DNA from: Oscarella lobularis
Lineage: Eukaryota; Porifera; Homoscleromorpha; Homosclerophorida; Oscarellidae
Reading direction: 5' to 3'
DNA length: 64,000 bases
Assembly (NCBI RefSeq): GCF_947507565.1
Contig: NC_089190.1
Location: 1,116,001-1,180,000, forward strand
Shown: positions 43,201 through 53,770 of the stretch, one piece after another
Position numbering within the stretch: the stretch's first letter is position 1
Layout: each line of letters opens with the position of its first letter
Program-made: the position numbers and the translations under genes
Notes under the pieces: generated by a model
Database searches by the model: none
What the model was told of the DNA's origin: nothing
What the model saw: only the letters and a program-made list of their open reading frames with translations

Positions 43201-43681
43201 CTAGGGCTGGCAGTAGCTAGACCCTTTCTCGCTCCCGGATGCTCCCGGGAGCGAGAAAGGGTCTGGGTTCTTAAGAGGCTAGGCTGGCAGCGAGACCAAA
43301 ACCGAAGCAGAAGGTTGCAAAATACTGACTTGCACTTTCAAGTTTTTGACTTCAGCCCCGCGACGTATCAGGCAAAGGGCGATATCTTCTTTTTTATAAA
43401 GACAGGCATACTCAAGCAGATTCCACCCTAGAAATAACGGTTTGCAGTGTATGCACGGGCGCCGCATATACATATTAGGGCAGAATATATAGCCTACCTG
43501 TCTTTCTCCACCTAGAGTTGATTGCCTTGCGGCCGAGGTTGTCATCTTTTCCTAAGCGCTCCTCTATTGCGCGCTCGGTGCCATTTGGTGATGATATTAT
43601 AGAAAACATTTCCTTTAGCAGGCTGTCCACGGACGACATACTGTAGTCGTAATAGCAGCGCTTTTCAAGTTTTTCTTTCAA
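37241..43681 (-). CDS. ankyrin-Roc-COR-death-ZU5-UPA-death protein (ROCO family)
   Basis: Many-exon gene. About seven ankyrin repeats (43427 to about 41800, e.g. SGQTALHFACEKDN) lead to a Roc GTPase-like exon (about 41110-40586). The COR domain follows (LPDLLFKYLQDFGA|ILL...VVVDPLWLFDAITF). Then come a death domain (DNWKFIGRRLKLQDH...), a ZU5-like beta region (about 38600-38150) and a UPA-like region spread over three short exons. A second death domain (ENWKFIGRNLGLSDE...) ends at 37241. Introns of 50-65 nt connect these in phase: donor GAG|GTTGTA near 38105, and 53 nt at about 37563-37612. The Roc P-loop is GDECGERRL and lacks the Lys-Ser/Thr of GxxxxGK(S/T), so GTP binding may be lost. ROCO proteins include DAPK1 and LRRK2; ZU5-UPA-death occurs in UNC5 and PIDD. 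Likely a death- or stress-signalling scaffold. Confidence 0.78.
43000..43275. mobile_element. foldback/MITE-like insertion in ROCO intron
   Basis: This block lies in an intron of about 440 bases between ankyrin exons of a gene whose other introns are mostly 50-65 nt. It contains a perfect 20-base inverted pair (43219-43238 and 43245-43264) around a 6-base loop. It also has further GAGGG(T)CTGG/CCAGAC pieces at about 43055 and 43187-43203. The motif GGGTCTGGC(C/T)(T/C)CCAGACTA recurs at 16029-16046 beside another duplication. This suggests a small nonautonomous foldback element. No transposase or target-site duplication was identified. Confidence 0.55.
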
Positions 43682-44087
43682 TACATCTAATTTAGTTCAG
43701 ATTACAACCAGAATTCAGTGCATTTTACCAAAGTTCGCAATCGCGTGCGGAACGCCCTTGAAGTACACTGCGCATGACATCTACTTAACACCAACTCACG
43801 TGAGATCAAAGTTCCTTGAATTTGTAGAAGCTGTTTTGCGCATGCTTTGTTTAGGTTTTAGCTAAGGCGCATGCTCAAACTCGATCATTGCCGTTTTCGT
43901 CTCTCCGGGTGTTCTTCCGAGAGAATCGCCTTTTTTTTGATGCCGGAAGAAGTTTCTAACCAACATCTTCAATTTTCGCCAAGGTAGCACTAACGTGTCG
44001 TTGTCGCGACTCGTACCGAGTCTATCCGAATAATCTTCGAACGCATCTTTTCTGGGTCGATTTTTGGGTGAGGCTTCATTTTCGGCA

Positions 44088-44565
44088 CACGATATTTCAT
44101 TTTATGTTTTCCTTCAGGAATCTAAATGGGTTTGGATTATTATGTTGAGAATGGGCAAGCGTGGGAACTCGTCGCAGGTCATTCTCATTTTCCAATTGCA
44201 AGTTGCGCTGCCACTTAGGTGATGCCGTGCCTGTGATTGCTCTTGTCGCTATTGTGATACAGTGGAAATGCACTGCCAAAGGAGAGCCCGGCATCACAAG
44301 AAAGGTTAATTAGTCGGAGTATCTTTAGTGGCTTCGTTTATCAAAACGTCTTTTAGTGATTAGAAAAGTAGGAAGAGAGAATATATCGAAATGGATTCTG
44401 CAGGTAACGTGAGAACGGCACTCGCTCTACACATTGTAGAAAAACCATTTACTCGTGTCTTTAGAATTCATTGCTCTCCGATATGGATTGACAGCTGACT
44501 AGCTTCAGCGCTGATCTTGAACGTTGGGATTTATTATTAGTGTATTTTTACTTGATGCTGTACCA
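44088..44565 (+). pseudogene. decayed copy of TMEM198-like last exons
   Basis: Matches 35211-35670 over most of its length, introns included. Examples are the exon start after TTTATGTTTTCCTTCAG, ATTATTATGTTGAGAATGGG, and CAGCTGACTAGCTTCAGCGC downstream of the stop. The frame is broken: GCCACTTGG has become GCCACTTAG (a stop), an AAG in the next exon became TAG, and there are small deletions and an insertion. Retained introns and 3' flank show a DNA-level duplication. It is in the same orientation as its parent, on the far side of the ROCO gene. Confidence 0.85.
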
Positions 44566-44886
44566 ACTTGTAATCTGATATTGTACATTAACTGCATGTC
44601 ATAAGCGTTCTGGGAAAGTTGGGAGATAGGCCCCTCTCCATATACTAAGTAGGCCTGATTAGTAGGAACATTTGGTGCAAATTGTCACTGACTAAAATAA
44701 TGACGTCACATATGTGATGCCAACAGCTCACGCTAATACGCAGGCAAATAATTGACAAGGTTGTCTTGAAGCTCAGACGACAGCTCAGGATCAACGTTGA
44801 TTGCCAAAAAAAGATTATATTTTTGAATACATTTGCAGTACACTGCGCTAACTTATTTTTTAGTAACTAGGAAAACTATAGTTTAT

Positions 44887-44930
44887 GCTAGTGTTTCTTA
44901 TCCCCGATCTCGGTGATTGGTTCTTGCAAC
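44887..44930. repeat. left arm of imperfect inverted repeat
   Basis: GCTAGTGTTTCTTATCCCC...GGTTCTTGCAA pairs with the reverse complement of 48224-48263, which reads GCTAACGCTTTTCTTATCTCC...GGTTCTTGCAA. The left arm carries about 6 extra bases in the middle. The two arms flank the Kelch kinase gene. Confidence 0.55.
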
Positions 44931-45001
44931 TAAAGTTGCTATTGCATAAGTAAAAAAACGTATTTAATTGGGGTGGTTGTCTTTCTGCTGTGCAGAACGG
45001 T

Positions 45002-45007
45002 GTATAA
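45002..45007 (+). promoter_or_regulatory. candidate TATA box, Kelch kinase
   Basis: TATAAA lies about 180 bases before the chosen start codon of the Kelch kinase. It is the only TATA-like element seen in a plausible place for this gene. Confidence 0.3.
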
Positions 45008-45188
45008 ATGCTACTTACATTACGATTACTTTACTCTTTTTTAAAAACGAGTAAAGACGAGTTCTATATTTTACGGACCCCTGAAGCATGCCCGACTGAA
45101 GGGCCGCCTGAAGGAAGTCTATGCCTGATCCGGGCGTCTGTGCCTGATTTCCATATAACTCGTGACTCGTGGGCCCAGCAATACGGCG

Positions 45189-47664
45189 ATGTTGTGCGAA
45201 CCTCCTAACCCACCCGAAATGCGATGTTCTCATGAAGTCGTATTGGTCAACGATCATGCTGTTCTCTTTGGTGGCTGGCACCCAGGAGAGAAATATTTTC
45301 CCCGTAATGAAATCTGGGTTCGGTCGCCTGAGGGGAACTGGACCCGTCACGTTACGGAAGGTCCAACGACTCCTCCTCCTTGCATTGGAGCACGGTGCGT
45401 AGTGATGGACAAGATGGTCTACTCATATGGGGGATTGGAAGAACGCGATTTGGCATCATATTATAGTGACAGTGGAATTGTTTACCGTCTCGATCTGACA
45501 AAGATGACATGGATCAAAGTCACCCTTATTGGGAAAACAAAGCCGCACGATCGCGCTTGGTGCTGTTTCTGTTCAATTGGATCTACAATGGTCATGTTTG
45601 GGGGCGTATTCAACAAAAACAAAAAGATCCTCCTACAGCCTGGGGCAACTCAGGATGGAATCGGCTGGAATAATGAAGTTTATGAATTTCAAATTGATAA
45701 AGAACATGAAAATGGTGAGAGTATATTTATTTTCGTTTCATATCAAGTGAAAAATGTAGGGATGTGGTTGGATTTGAAATTGAGTGGAACAAGACCAGAA
45801 CCATTGGTTCGTCCTGCCCTGGCAGCTATAGACCAAAATCGAGCATTGCTTCTTGGAGTCAACATGAATGAGAAATTTCACTCTTTTGTGATGAATTTGA
45901 ATTCAAAAGTAAATTTCTTATTAATTTTATATAATGATAATGGCAATAGTCAATTGGTTAGACCTGGGAGATCATTGATTTCTATATAAAGCCATCCGCT
46001 ATAGAGGGTCATACAATATGTTCATTAGGAGTAGAAAACAAATCACTTTGTCTTCTCATTGGTGGTCGCACAGCCTACAGTGATGACTACCTTTACATTT
46101 TGGATTGTGACAATTTCAAAGCATATAAGGTTGTCACAACAACATTCTAGTCTAGCTTATTGATGATTTTTGGTTACTTTAGATGAGCGTTCCTCCAGGT
46201 TTGGAAAATATTTATATGCACACATCTCACTGTTTGCAGAGCAAAGGCAAGACTGCAGACGTCTTGATCTGTGGTGGAGTTGATTGGAAAGAGCCAAAAA
46301 AATTAAAGCCAATTTGCACTTTAATTGAGCTCGGTATTGCAGTTTGAAACATCATTTGTGTCGATTTTATCTCGCATTTATTTAGATTTATCAACTTGTA
46401 TGATAGAACTTACTCATGATGAAGAAAAGAAGTGCGTCCTACATGTACATAAATTGGTAGTTGATATCAATTATCTTAGGGCTATTGCGAGTCATTGCGA
46501 AGAGCTAATGGTCCTAATGAGGTAGATCAAAGCGTGGGAGAAATTAGTCATTTAATTAATTGATTTTTTTGCGCAGACAAAAATTTGAACAAAAAATGGC
46601 TGAGGCTCAGTGCGGTTTTGACCAAGAGATGTACGTATGTTTTGGTCTGTGCGATTGTGATGTATGTATTGTAGGAGCCGCTATGAGGCATCTCTTCAGA
46701 AAATGAGAACGCGCTTCCTTGAAAGGGTCTTGATTAATCCAGATAAAATTCACCTAAAAGCTGACCAAATTCTTGGTTCAGGATCATTTGGAAGTAAACA
46801 ATTACAATTGATTTCTCAAGTAATACTGTTTATTAAGGCGTTTCTGTGGGCAGTTGGTGTGGAATAACAGTGGCTGTTAAAATATTAAAGAATCTTGACG
46901 CCAATCATCACAACTTGGCACTGTTCCAACAAGAAGTTGTAGCATGCAGCCGGCTCCGTCATCCTAATATCATGACCATGTATGGTGCAGTGGTGGAGCA
47001 CGGGTTTGCCGTCCAAATGGTTATGGAATTGTATGAGGGATCCGTCGATGAAGTCATCAAGGCTGCTCACAGTTCTGGGTACTATTTGACCCCTTACGAA
47101 CAACTGTCTATTGCTACGGAGACGACGTCAGGGATCGCCTACCTTCAACAGATTCGTCCCGAACCATACGTTCACTGCGACATCCGTCCAACAAATGTTC
47201 TGGTAACAAGAGATATGAAGGTGAAAGTGGGCGACTTGGGAGCCGCTCGTCTCATAGAGAGTTCCCTCTCCGCTGGCGCCCTCAGTTTACCTTATCTAGC
47301 TCCAGAGCGGAGTAGACGTGCTGATGGCACTGCAGCCTCCAGCACATTGTCCAGCGACGTGTATAGCTTGGGTGTAACACTGATTGAAATTTTCACTGGC
47401 AAGTGTCCAATTCCAGAAGACAGGCTGACGCAACTGCAAGACATCGCTGATCTTAGATTACAAGAGCTTTGTAAATGCATGATTACAACTAACTCTGCCG
47501 ATCGACCGTCAGCTCAAGAGTGCTTCGGCTATCTGAAAGATGTAGCCACGGATACTAGTATCCGTGGTGTAGCTTATAGTCTTTTGCCAGCAAAACGATT
47601 GGTAAAGGGAGGTTTCGAGAGAGATTCTCACAAAGTGGTACTTCTTAACGTTTTTATTTGCTAA
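45189..47664 (+). CDS. Kelch-repeat protein kinase (TKL-like)
   Basis: Multi-exon gene joining an N-terminal Kelch propeller to a C-terminal kinase. Kelch blades show the paired Gly and aromatic signals in VLFGGWHPG, VYSYGGLEE, VMFGGVFN, LLIGGRTAYSDDYLYILD and LICGGVDW (45189-46330). A coiled linker (46590-46760) precedes the kinase. The glycine loop LGSGSFGSV spans an intron (GGAA|GC at about 46791). VAVK, the catalytic loop H-C-D-I-R (HCD at 47173-47181), D-L-G (47233-47241) and APER are present, so both catalytic aspartates are kept and activity is predicted. The start at 45189 is the first in-frame ATG. The final exon may continue past 47637 by splicing to about 47690. The Kelch-kinase fusion is not a standard vertebrate architecture. 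The kinase domain resembles the pseudokinase at 10462-13895. Confidence 0.8.
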
Positions 47665-48553
47665 CTTTTTATGCTTTTTTTAGTCTTCTTGGTATTGTGC
47701 TTGCAGGTCGCAAAATTCCATGACGACTGTGGCACGTGACATATTACGTCACACTATGAAATGGCGAGTTAGTAACCAGTTATACGGGATGTGCAGTTGA
47801 GCCCCACCGCTGCTTCGAGTCTTCTCTGCAGTTTCTCCAGGCTTATTGGTCATCGCTTGCTATGGAACCCTTTTTCTCTAGCGGCATTCCTTCGTCTTTT
47901 GACGCGTGAGAACCCGAGACCCCTTCGGAGGTGTTTTTTCACACTGTAACAGTGTTCCTCCGTATGCCAATCTTCAATCGCTTTTTCCGATCTGCACGTT
48001 TTCTTCTCTAGCTATTTTTACGTGATGCCACTAGAGTCGGGATTAAAAAAACGGTAGGTAAGCACGCGTTTTCTTTGATGTCACGTGCTCGGGCTGCTTC
48101 TTTGCGTCTTTGACGCAATTTTTTCCAGCTATCAAACGGCGCTTTAGTATAACCGCACGGAGCCTCTAAAGGGGCCCCTGAGCCCCAGGCCAAGAATAAA
48201 GCCGCGAACTCTTAAAATTCCGTGCGATTGCAAGAACCGATTGGAGATAAGAAAAGCGTTAGCAGAACGGTAGCTTCCTGATTGGTAGGGAATGCATTAA
48301 TTAATGATTAGTGGAAACAATATTATTTTACCGACTGTTCTCACTAATCTGATTCATTTAGTGAAAGGGAAGTCGCCGTATTATTACTTGCAGTTAGGAA
48401 CTTAATTTTCCTAAGTTCTAATTTGACCATTTGCAGCGTTTTGCGCTCTGTTTGTCATGGTTCATGCTCAAACTAACATTGCAAACCACGTGTTCGAACG
48501 TAGATTTTTCAAACGCAGATAGCACATCTGCGTACTCTCACAGCATTTGAAAT
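47665..48553. other. intergenic, nothing coding seen
   Basis: No convincing coding frame. A possible extra kinase exon lies at about 47686-47830. The right arm of an inverted repeat lies at 48224-48263, together with short TTAATTAATG tracts. Confidence 0.4.
48224..48263. repeat. right arm of imperfect inverted repeat
   Basis: Inverted partner of 44887-44930 across the Kelch kinase gene; roughly 40 bases with one internal gap of about 6 bases and a few mismatches. Confidence 0.55.
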
Positions 48554-49250
48554 TTGGGTGAGGCTCCAGTTGCGGAACACGTCTCTCGGGGCTTCACCTT
48601 TGGTGCCCAATGCGTCTATACTCAAAGGTACTCCAATTCATTCCCCTCACATGAGTTGTTTTGTCGTGTAGTTGTTCTCTCAATCCGACGAGGCAGACGC
48701 AGCCATCCCTCTGGGCCGAGAGCGAAAAGCGGCCGCACCTCTGCCGGGGCGATAGAGCGGCCCTACTCTTGGTGGTATGAGTGATAACTACCATCCCCCA
48801 CTTGGGCAAGACGCTGTGGGCAAAATCGCGGTCCTCCCGGGTCTTGGGTTAATGACTCCCCCCGTGCCCCGGTGGCGAGGGTACCCCCTTTGGGCCTTAA
48901 AGGGGTATACTGAAGGCCTCAACCTGCGGGATGAATGGGTGATCCCACCTCCTTGGGAGCTGGAGGTTAACTCGTCTAATGCGCTCTCCTCCTTGCGGCT
49001 TGGGTGAAAGTCGGCCCTGGATGACATGGGAGTATGTCACACCCCTTGGACCTGGGGGGAAGTTAGGTCCCTCTCACTCCGCTCAATCGGAGTGAGATGA
49101 GAAGAGGACAAGGAGCGCCTAAGAAGACGCCGATGGACAAGGAGTGCCGGATCCACCTTCTCCCTATGGGGGGCAAGGGCTTGCCTCCTCTATCTGGAGG
49201 AGGCGAGCAACTTGGGGAGGGGAGCATTGCTCCTCTCTCCCCGCATTAAC
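48554..49250 (+). other. GC-rich hairpin-rich noncoding block
   Basis: About 700 bases of GC-rich sequence in AT-richer surroundings. It contains a close-packed series of short perfect stems: GTACCCC...GGGGTAT (48881/48902), ACCTCC/GGAGGT (48947/48962), TGACAT/ATGTCA (49022/49034), GGACCT/AGGTCC (49048/49065), CTCACTCCG/CGGAGTGAG (49073/49088), GGCAAG/CTTGCC (49172/49180) and CCTCCTC/GAGGAGG (49184/49197). No credible reading frame of useful length is present. It could be a structured noncoding RNA, or the structured 5' or 3' untranslated part of a truncated retroelement. I do not recognise it as rRNA, tRNA or a spliceosomal snRNA. Confidence 0.5.
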
Positions 49251-50437
49251 GAAGAAACTCTTTTGTTCAATTTTTACATCCGGGACTTTATTGAATAAAA
49301 TTTGCACATAGTCTTCCCTACAATTACTTCTAATGGCCCTATCTAGCGTGGATGCGACGAAACTTACAACTCTAGCGTGCTAGAGCATAAGTGACGCCGC
49401 AGAAACGGCTTAGTCTCAAGGCACACTATCCAGCTTTTACGTAGATAGCGCGGAAGAGACTAAGCCACGCGAGGCTCATGCACATGCATACAGCAAGAGC
49501 CCCTCGCGTAATTGTAATGTGCGCCTACAACTACGCAAGACTAAGCTAAATACAGTAAGAGTCATCTTCGTCTTCGTCATCTTCACGCTAACCGACGAGA
49601 CTACTGTCCAACAGTTAGCATACGCTCTCCATCAATGTAGTAGTTCATGACGTTTAGTTGCCGCTTGGTGGACACACCCAAACAGAGGTTTGAAATGCTT
49701 TGACTTTCAGTCCAATCATCGCAGACATATATAATTCAACGCAGCCAATGGCACTGGGCATCAGCAGCAACGCTCCACATTCCCACTCCATCAGCCGTGC
49801 ACGAGCTAAAAGTGCAACGGAATCAAGGAATGCCTAGAATGCCAATGGTGTCAGGTATCGCCTTCCTCAACGGAGTGCGAGTCACCACAGCACTACAGGG
49901 CACGAAAAACAAAGATCCGGTCCAGACAAAGCCGAACGGATCGAATTTTCGAAAATTCGATCCCGTGCACGACTCCACGTGCCACGTGCGATAGATAAAA
50001 ATTGGGGGGCCCCACTACGCGACGAGAGCTAGTTTAACCGGTTAGCGCAGGCTATTGTGGGCAAAGCAAGTGAGGCAAAGACGCGAGGGGTCCCAATCGG
50101 TTGCGATACACCTACCAATCGAGTCCTTGGCCCTTCGCTCGGGTAAGTAGTCGCCGCTCCTTGAAAAGCGCTTTTTCTATTGCATTTCTCTTCACAACGG
50201 ACCAAACAGAGCGAGTATAAGCGGCTTGAAAGCGTCGATGGTCGCCGAAAATCGGCGTGCTAATAGAGCATGCGTAACCTGCAATGTACATAGAATACAT
50301 AAAGTTGTTTAAAATCGCATACCGTACCCCAATGTCTCAAACAGAAAATCCACAGCACGACAGACTAAAAGAAAAAATTAGCTAACAATAAAAGATAGAC
50401 TGTAGTACTAAGAAATACCACTTTGTGAGTGCAACCA
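49251..50437. other. intergenic with small inverted repeat
   Basis: No gene recognised. A perfect 11-base inverted pair, GGCTTAGTCTC (49407-49417) and GAGACTAAGCC (49456-49466), could fold as a hairpin with a 38-base loop. The rest contains short frames only. Confidence 0.4.
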
Positions 50438-50600
50438 ATCAGGCGAGAGCAAAGAAGAAATACGAAACACCAGCACTGTACACGTCGCTAGGTAACGTGA
50501 TTAAAGTAGCAGTGCCGTCAGAACGCGGCGACATCCTTTCTGGAGCGAGATACTGAAGACTCAGCGGGCCACGGCCGATCGACAGAGAACTCCCTACTCC
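50438..50600 (-). pseudogene. protein kinase relic (APE region)
   Basis: The minus strand reads SSLSIGRGPLSLQYLAPER, then DGTA and LPSDVYSAGVS. This aligns with SSLSAGALSLPYLAPER, DGTA and LSSDVYSLGVT in the Kelch kinase at about 47255-47385. A stop follows soon after (TGA near 50438). No upstream lobe, catalytic loop or downstream lobe was found nearby. It is therefore a fragment of a third kinase of the same family, lying 63 bases past the PTPMT1 stop. Confidence 0.7.
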
Positions 50601-50662
50601 CTAACAATTCCTCCTCCACCTCCTTACATATCTGTCGTATACAATACGCACGTCACTAAAAT

Positions 50663-51323
50663 CTAATACTGGTTATTTGACAGCAAATTCCTTTGAAAGT
50701 CTCGAACTGCTTCGAACTGTTGCGGCATCATCTTTACCTGAGGTCGCTTTGACACCATGAACTCCAACGCTTCGTCGGGGCTCATTCCTTTTTCCGCCAC
50801 GAGGTAACAGGCGATGAGAACGGCACTACGTCCGCGGCCTGCTTTGCAATGAACGTAGGCCGTGCTTCCTCGATCTCCGCACTCCTTTATGAGACGCAGT
50901 GCCTCGTATATGTTCGATTGCGACGGCGACGAGAAGTATTCTTGCGTTTCGAATATCACTTGTTCGACGCCGACGTCGCCCCATTCCTAAGAGGAGAGAA
51001 GAGAGAGAGAGAGTGAGTGACATTGATGAGGACTCCGTGCGTTCTTGCCTCGCTTGTGGCTGCGAAGAAGCGCAGTTCGTAGCGTTCATTGAGACTGATC
51101 ACTGTACGAACGTTTTCCTCGCTGACAAGCTAAGAAGACGAGCAGAATCTCGCAAGCGCAGTCGACGAAGCTGTCGTCTTACCTCCGCGACGTGCTTTCG
51201 CAGTGGAAGAGCTCCCAGAATGACTCGATCGTCGATGCGATCGTACCATCGACGGCTTGGCCCTTCTCGCACGACGTTCCACAAGAGCGAAGGGTAGAAC
51301 AAGAAGCGAGGCACCAACCACAT
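50663..51323 (-). CDS. PTPMT1: mitochondrial PGP phosphatase PTPMT1
   Basis: Dual-specificity-type phosphatase of the mitochondrial inner membrane; it dephosphorylates phosphatidylglycerophosphate in cardiolipin synthesis. Three exons, 51323-51183, 51129-51049 and 50986-50663, encode 181 residues. The N-terminus has the family pattern FYPSLLWNVV...WYDRIDDRVILGALPLR. The next exon carries ENVRTVISLNERYE. The active site is V-H-C-K-A-G-R-G-R-S-A, the C-x5-R loop. Exon 2 to 3 uses a GC-AG intron (donor GCAAGA), needed to join ATSE|EWGDVGVEQ in phase; reading through would shift the frame. Slightly shorter than human (about 200 residues). It lies 101 bases downstream of DCAF10 on the same strand. 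Confidence 0.93.
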
Positions 51324-51424
51324 CTGGCTAATGAATCACGTGACAATTGAATCCTATTGTTTTTTAGAAATTTGAATTTATACTCATCTTTTACTTTTTT
51401 GCACTCAGCAGAGAGTTAAACGTT

Positions 51425-53770
51425 TTAAATACGAGGCTGGTAGAAGCAGACGTTCCCACCCAAACAACCGCTTGCCAACAACATGTGTACAGGAGAGCAC
51501 CTGTTGTACGAAGAAAGAGTTCAAAAAAAAAGGAAAAAATCCTCGATGATCTCTTACCTGGTGCTTAGTACGGTATTTCTATGGCTAATCAAAGTTTTGA
51601 CTTCAGAAAAGGGTCGTGCAATTTCCTGCAACATATATGTACGTTCTATAATAGATCTACAATAAAGTGTATGTTTTCTTGCTTGAGTCAAAACTGCACC
51701 AACGGCTTCACCGCAGGTATCATCACAGGCAAGAAGTCTCAGCCTGAATAACTACACCATTTAAGCTGGACGTTCCTTTGTATATTCACTTACCCAAAGG
51801 AAAATGGAGAAAACGCTATACGACCGTCATAACTGAAACACGGCTCTTTGATGTACTCCCGTTCTTTGTTTGGTTCCTAAGGTCCACTGTGTCAGTTTAT
51901 GCGGTGTACTATAGTCGGCTATTTACCTCTACGTATCGACACAATTTTGGATTTCCATCTAGCGTGAGAGCATCGTCGAGAACGTACAAAGCTGACCACT
52001 AGAAAACCGAATAACGTAAATCCATTATCTTTATAACAATTCCTCGTACTTCTCGATCTCCAATACTTGAAGCAAATCGGGTCAATAGACATTCGCCTTT
52101 GGGATGCATTTGCAGTGAAGTGATAGCCAATGGGTTCATCTCTGGTAGCTGCAATTTATCAAAAAATCTTCGACATCAAAATCCTATAAGAACGTTTTCT
52201 ACTTACTACGTCATAGCAAAATTTAAGCTTATTCTTTTCCCTAGTAAAGTGTTCGTCATTCAAGTAGGAGAAATCTCTAAAAATTTCAATTATGAAGGAC
52301 CCTTTGAGTGAAAAATCCGCACGTACTCTTTACGATGGCTAAACCAGCACTGATCCATGCTAAAATCACAGAAGTCTCTCTAGTATAGGAACAACATTTC
52401 AAAACAATGAGCTTGAAAAGACTTCAAACGTCCTACTTCTAAAGACTGAAGATCCAAATTCTGTATAACAGCCAGCATTCCAATCGTTGAACTTACAACC
52501 TTAAGAAAAAAACACTAGGCTCATGCCGTCTTAGAGAACTTATATAAAACTATAACCAGTTGAGCGCTGTCAGGAGACAAGACAATTCGGGCAATAAATC
52601 TTACACTCATCACCTATAGTAGAGCAAAGTGAGATTAATTAAAGAGATATTATGAGTGCCAATAAAGATCTATATTTCAGTGGTGCACTCGCGTTCTCCG
52701 CCTACAAGGCTTACCACTCTGCCTTGCACTGCTCCTGAAGAGAACTCGTTCAAATCCCAAAGCCTTAGAAATAACAGCTTTTCTCTGAAAGGATACGGTG
52801 TCGATTCTTTTCACCTTATGGTGTCATCGAACCCTGCCGTGATCACGAGACGAGTCTTGTAGCAGTATTCTATACTCTTAACCCAGTCTCTAGAAACAAG
52901 AGTTCAAAAAAAAGAGTCCAGTATAAAGGTTGATGCTACCTGTGTCCAACGAGACTGTACGCTTTCTGATCAAGTTTCCTCAGGTCCCACACCCCAACAG
53001 TCGTATCATCTAACCGCGAAAAAAATCTTATCTAGAACAGTTTACATATCTTGACCTACCGGAACACGAAAGAAATATTCTCGAATCTAGAAATCTAGCA
53101 CCAACAATACTCACAAACCAGAAAACCAATAGGTAAATATTTCACCGTATGCAGTTGACGCAGTCGGCGTGGGCACCGGTGATCGTCTTGATTTTCTGAT
53201 GCGAATAAGGATCAAAAGAGAGTATCGAATTTTTTTCACAGGCAGCAACGAGAACGTCCCTATGAGAAGAATCGGTCTCAACATCGCCCAACGACCCGTG
53301 TCTCTGCTACTAAAAAACCCGGTCGGAGAAAAAGCCAAGCCAAAAACGCTTCCATGTGCGGACTCTTCCCCTGGTTCGATATCCAACGACTTGGTGGAGG
53401 CAAAAGCGCGATAGAGTCCATTAATCTGAAGAGTCCATCTTAGACATGTGTAAGCTGAACAGAAGATTCAATAGAGACTTCCGATTGCAGACTGAAGGGA
53501 GAGCCATAGCGTCGACACTCAATTCTCTGGTGGAGACTTCCCATCGATAACCAAGCCTCTAAATCGATAGGCTAAAGTAGATATGCCTAGGGTTAGATAC
53601 ATCGAAGCTAAATCTAAGACTGAGGCTGCGTCTACGCGGCTGTCGCGAGTTCAACTCGCATTTGCCGCGAGTTCGTACGCCTATCTTACCTTCGTGCGGT
53701 AGTTTTGGTATGGTATCTTTGCGTCGAGCTCTGTTCTGCTCGATTTCGTGCACGAGACGACGGATTCTGG
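51425..53770 (-). CDS. DCAF10: WD-repeat protein DCAF10 (WDR32)
   Basis: Substrate receptor for CUL4-DDB1 ubiquitin ligases. Many very short exons on the minus strand match DCAF10 block by block. These include AHGSVFGLAFSPTG, DVLVAACEKNSILSFDPYSH, AHADCVNCIRFLDSRIF, SDDTTVGVWDLRKLDQKAYSL, DWVKSIEYCYKTRLVITAGFD, ITSLQMHPKGECLLTRFASS, YIKEPCFSYDGRIAFSP and, at the end, LLASGCLGGNVCFYQPRI. The stop is at 51425-51427. Order, spacing and the conserved end support orthology. The long Ser/Thr-rich insert of the human protein is absent or reduced. The start is uncertain: ATG 53544 is the first in-frame Met, and an upstream exon near 53760-53690 is possible. A decayed copy of the DVLVAACE exon lies at 54470-54690. 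Confidence 0.85.

Noticed and set aside
48554-49250. rRNA or spliceosomal snRNA
   Set aside because: No conserved rRNA or snRNA core motif recognised; left as an unidentified structured block.
49980-50110. Possible tRNA-like stretch
   Set aside because: No cloverleaf with correct acceptor, D and T arms could be folded from it.
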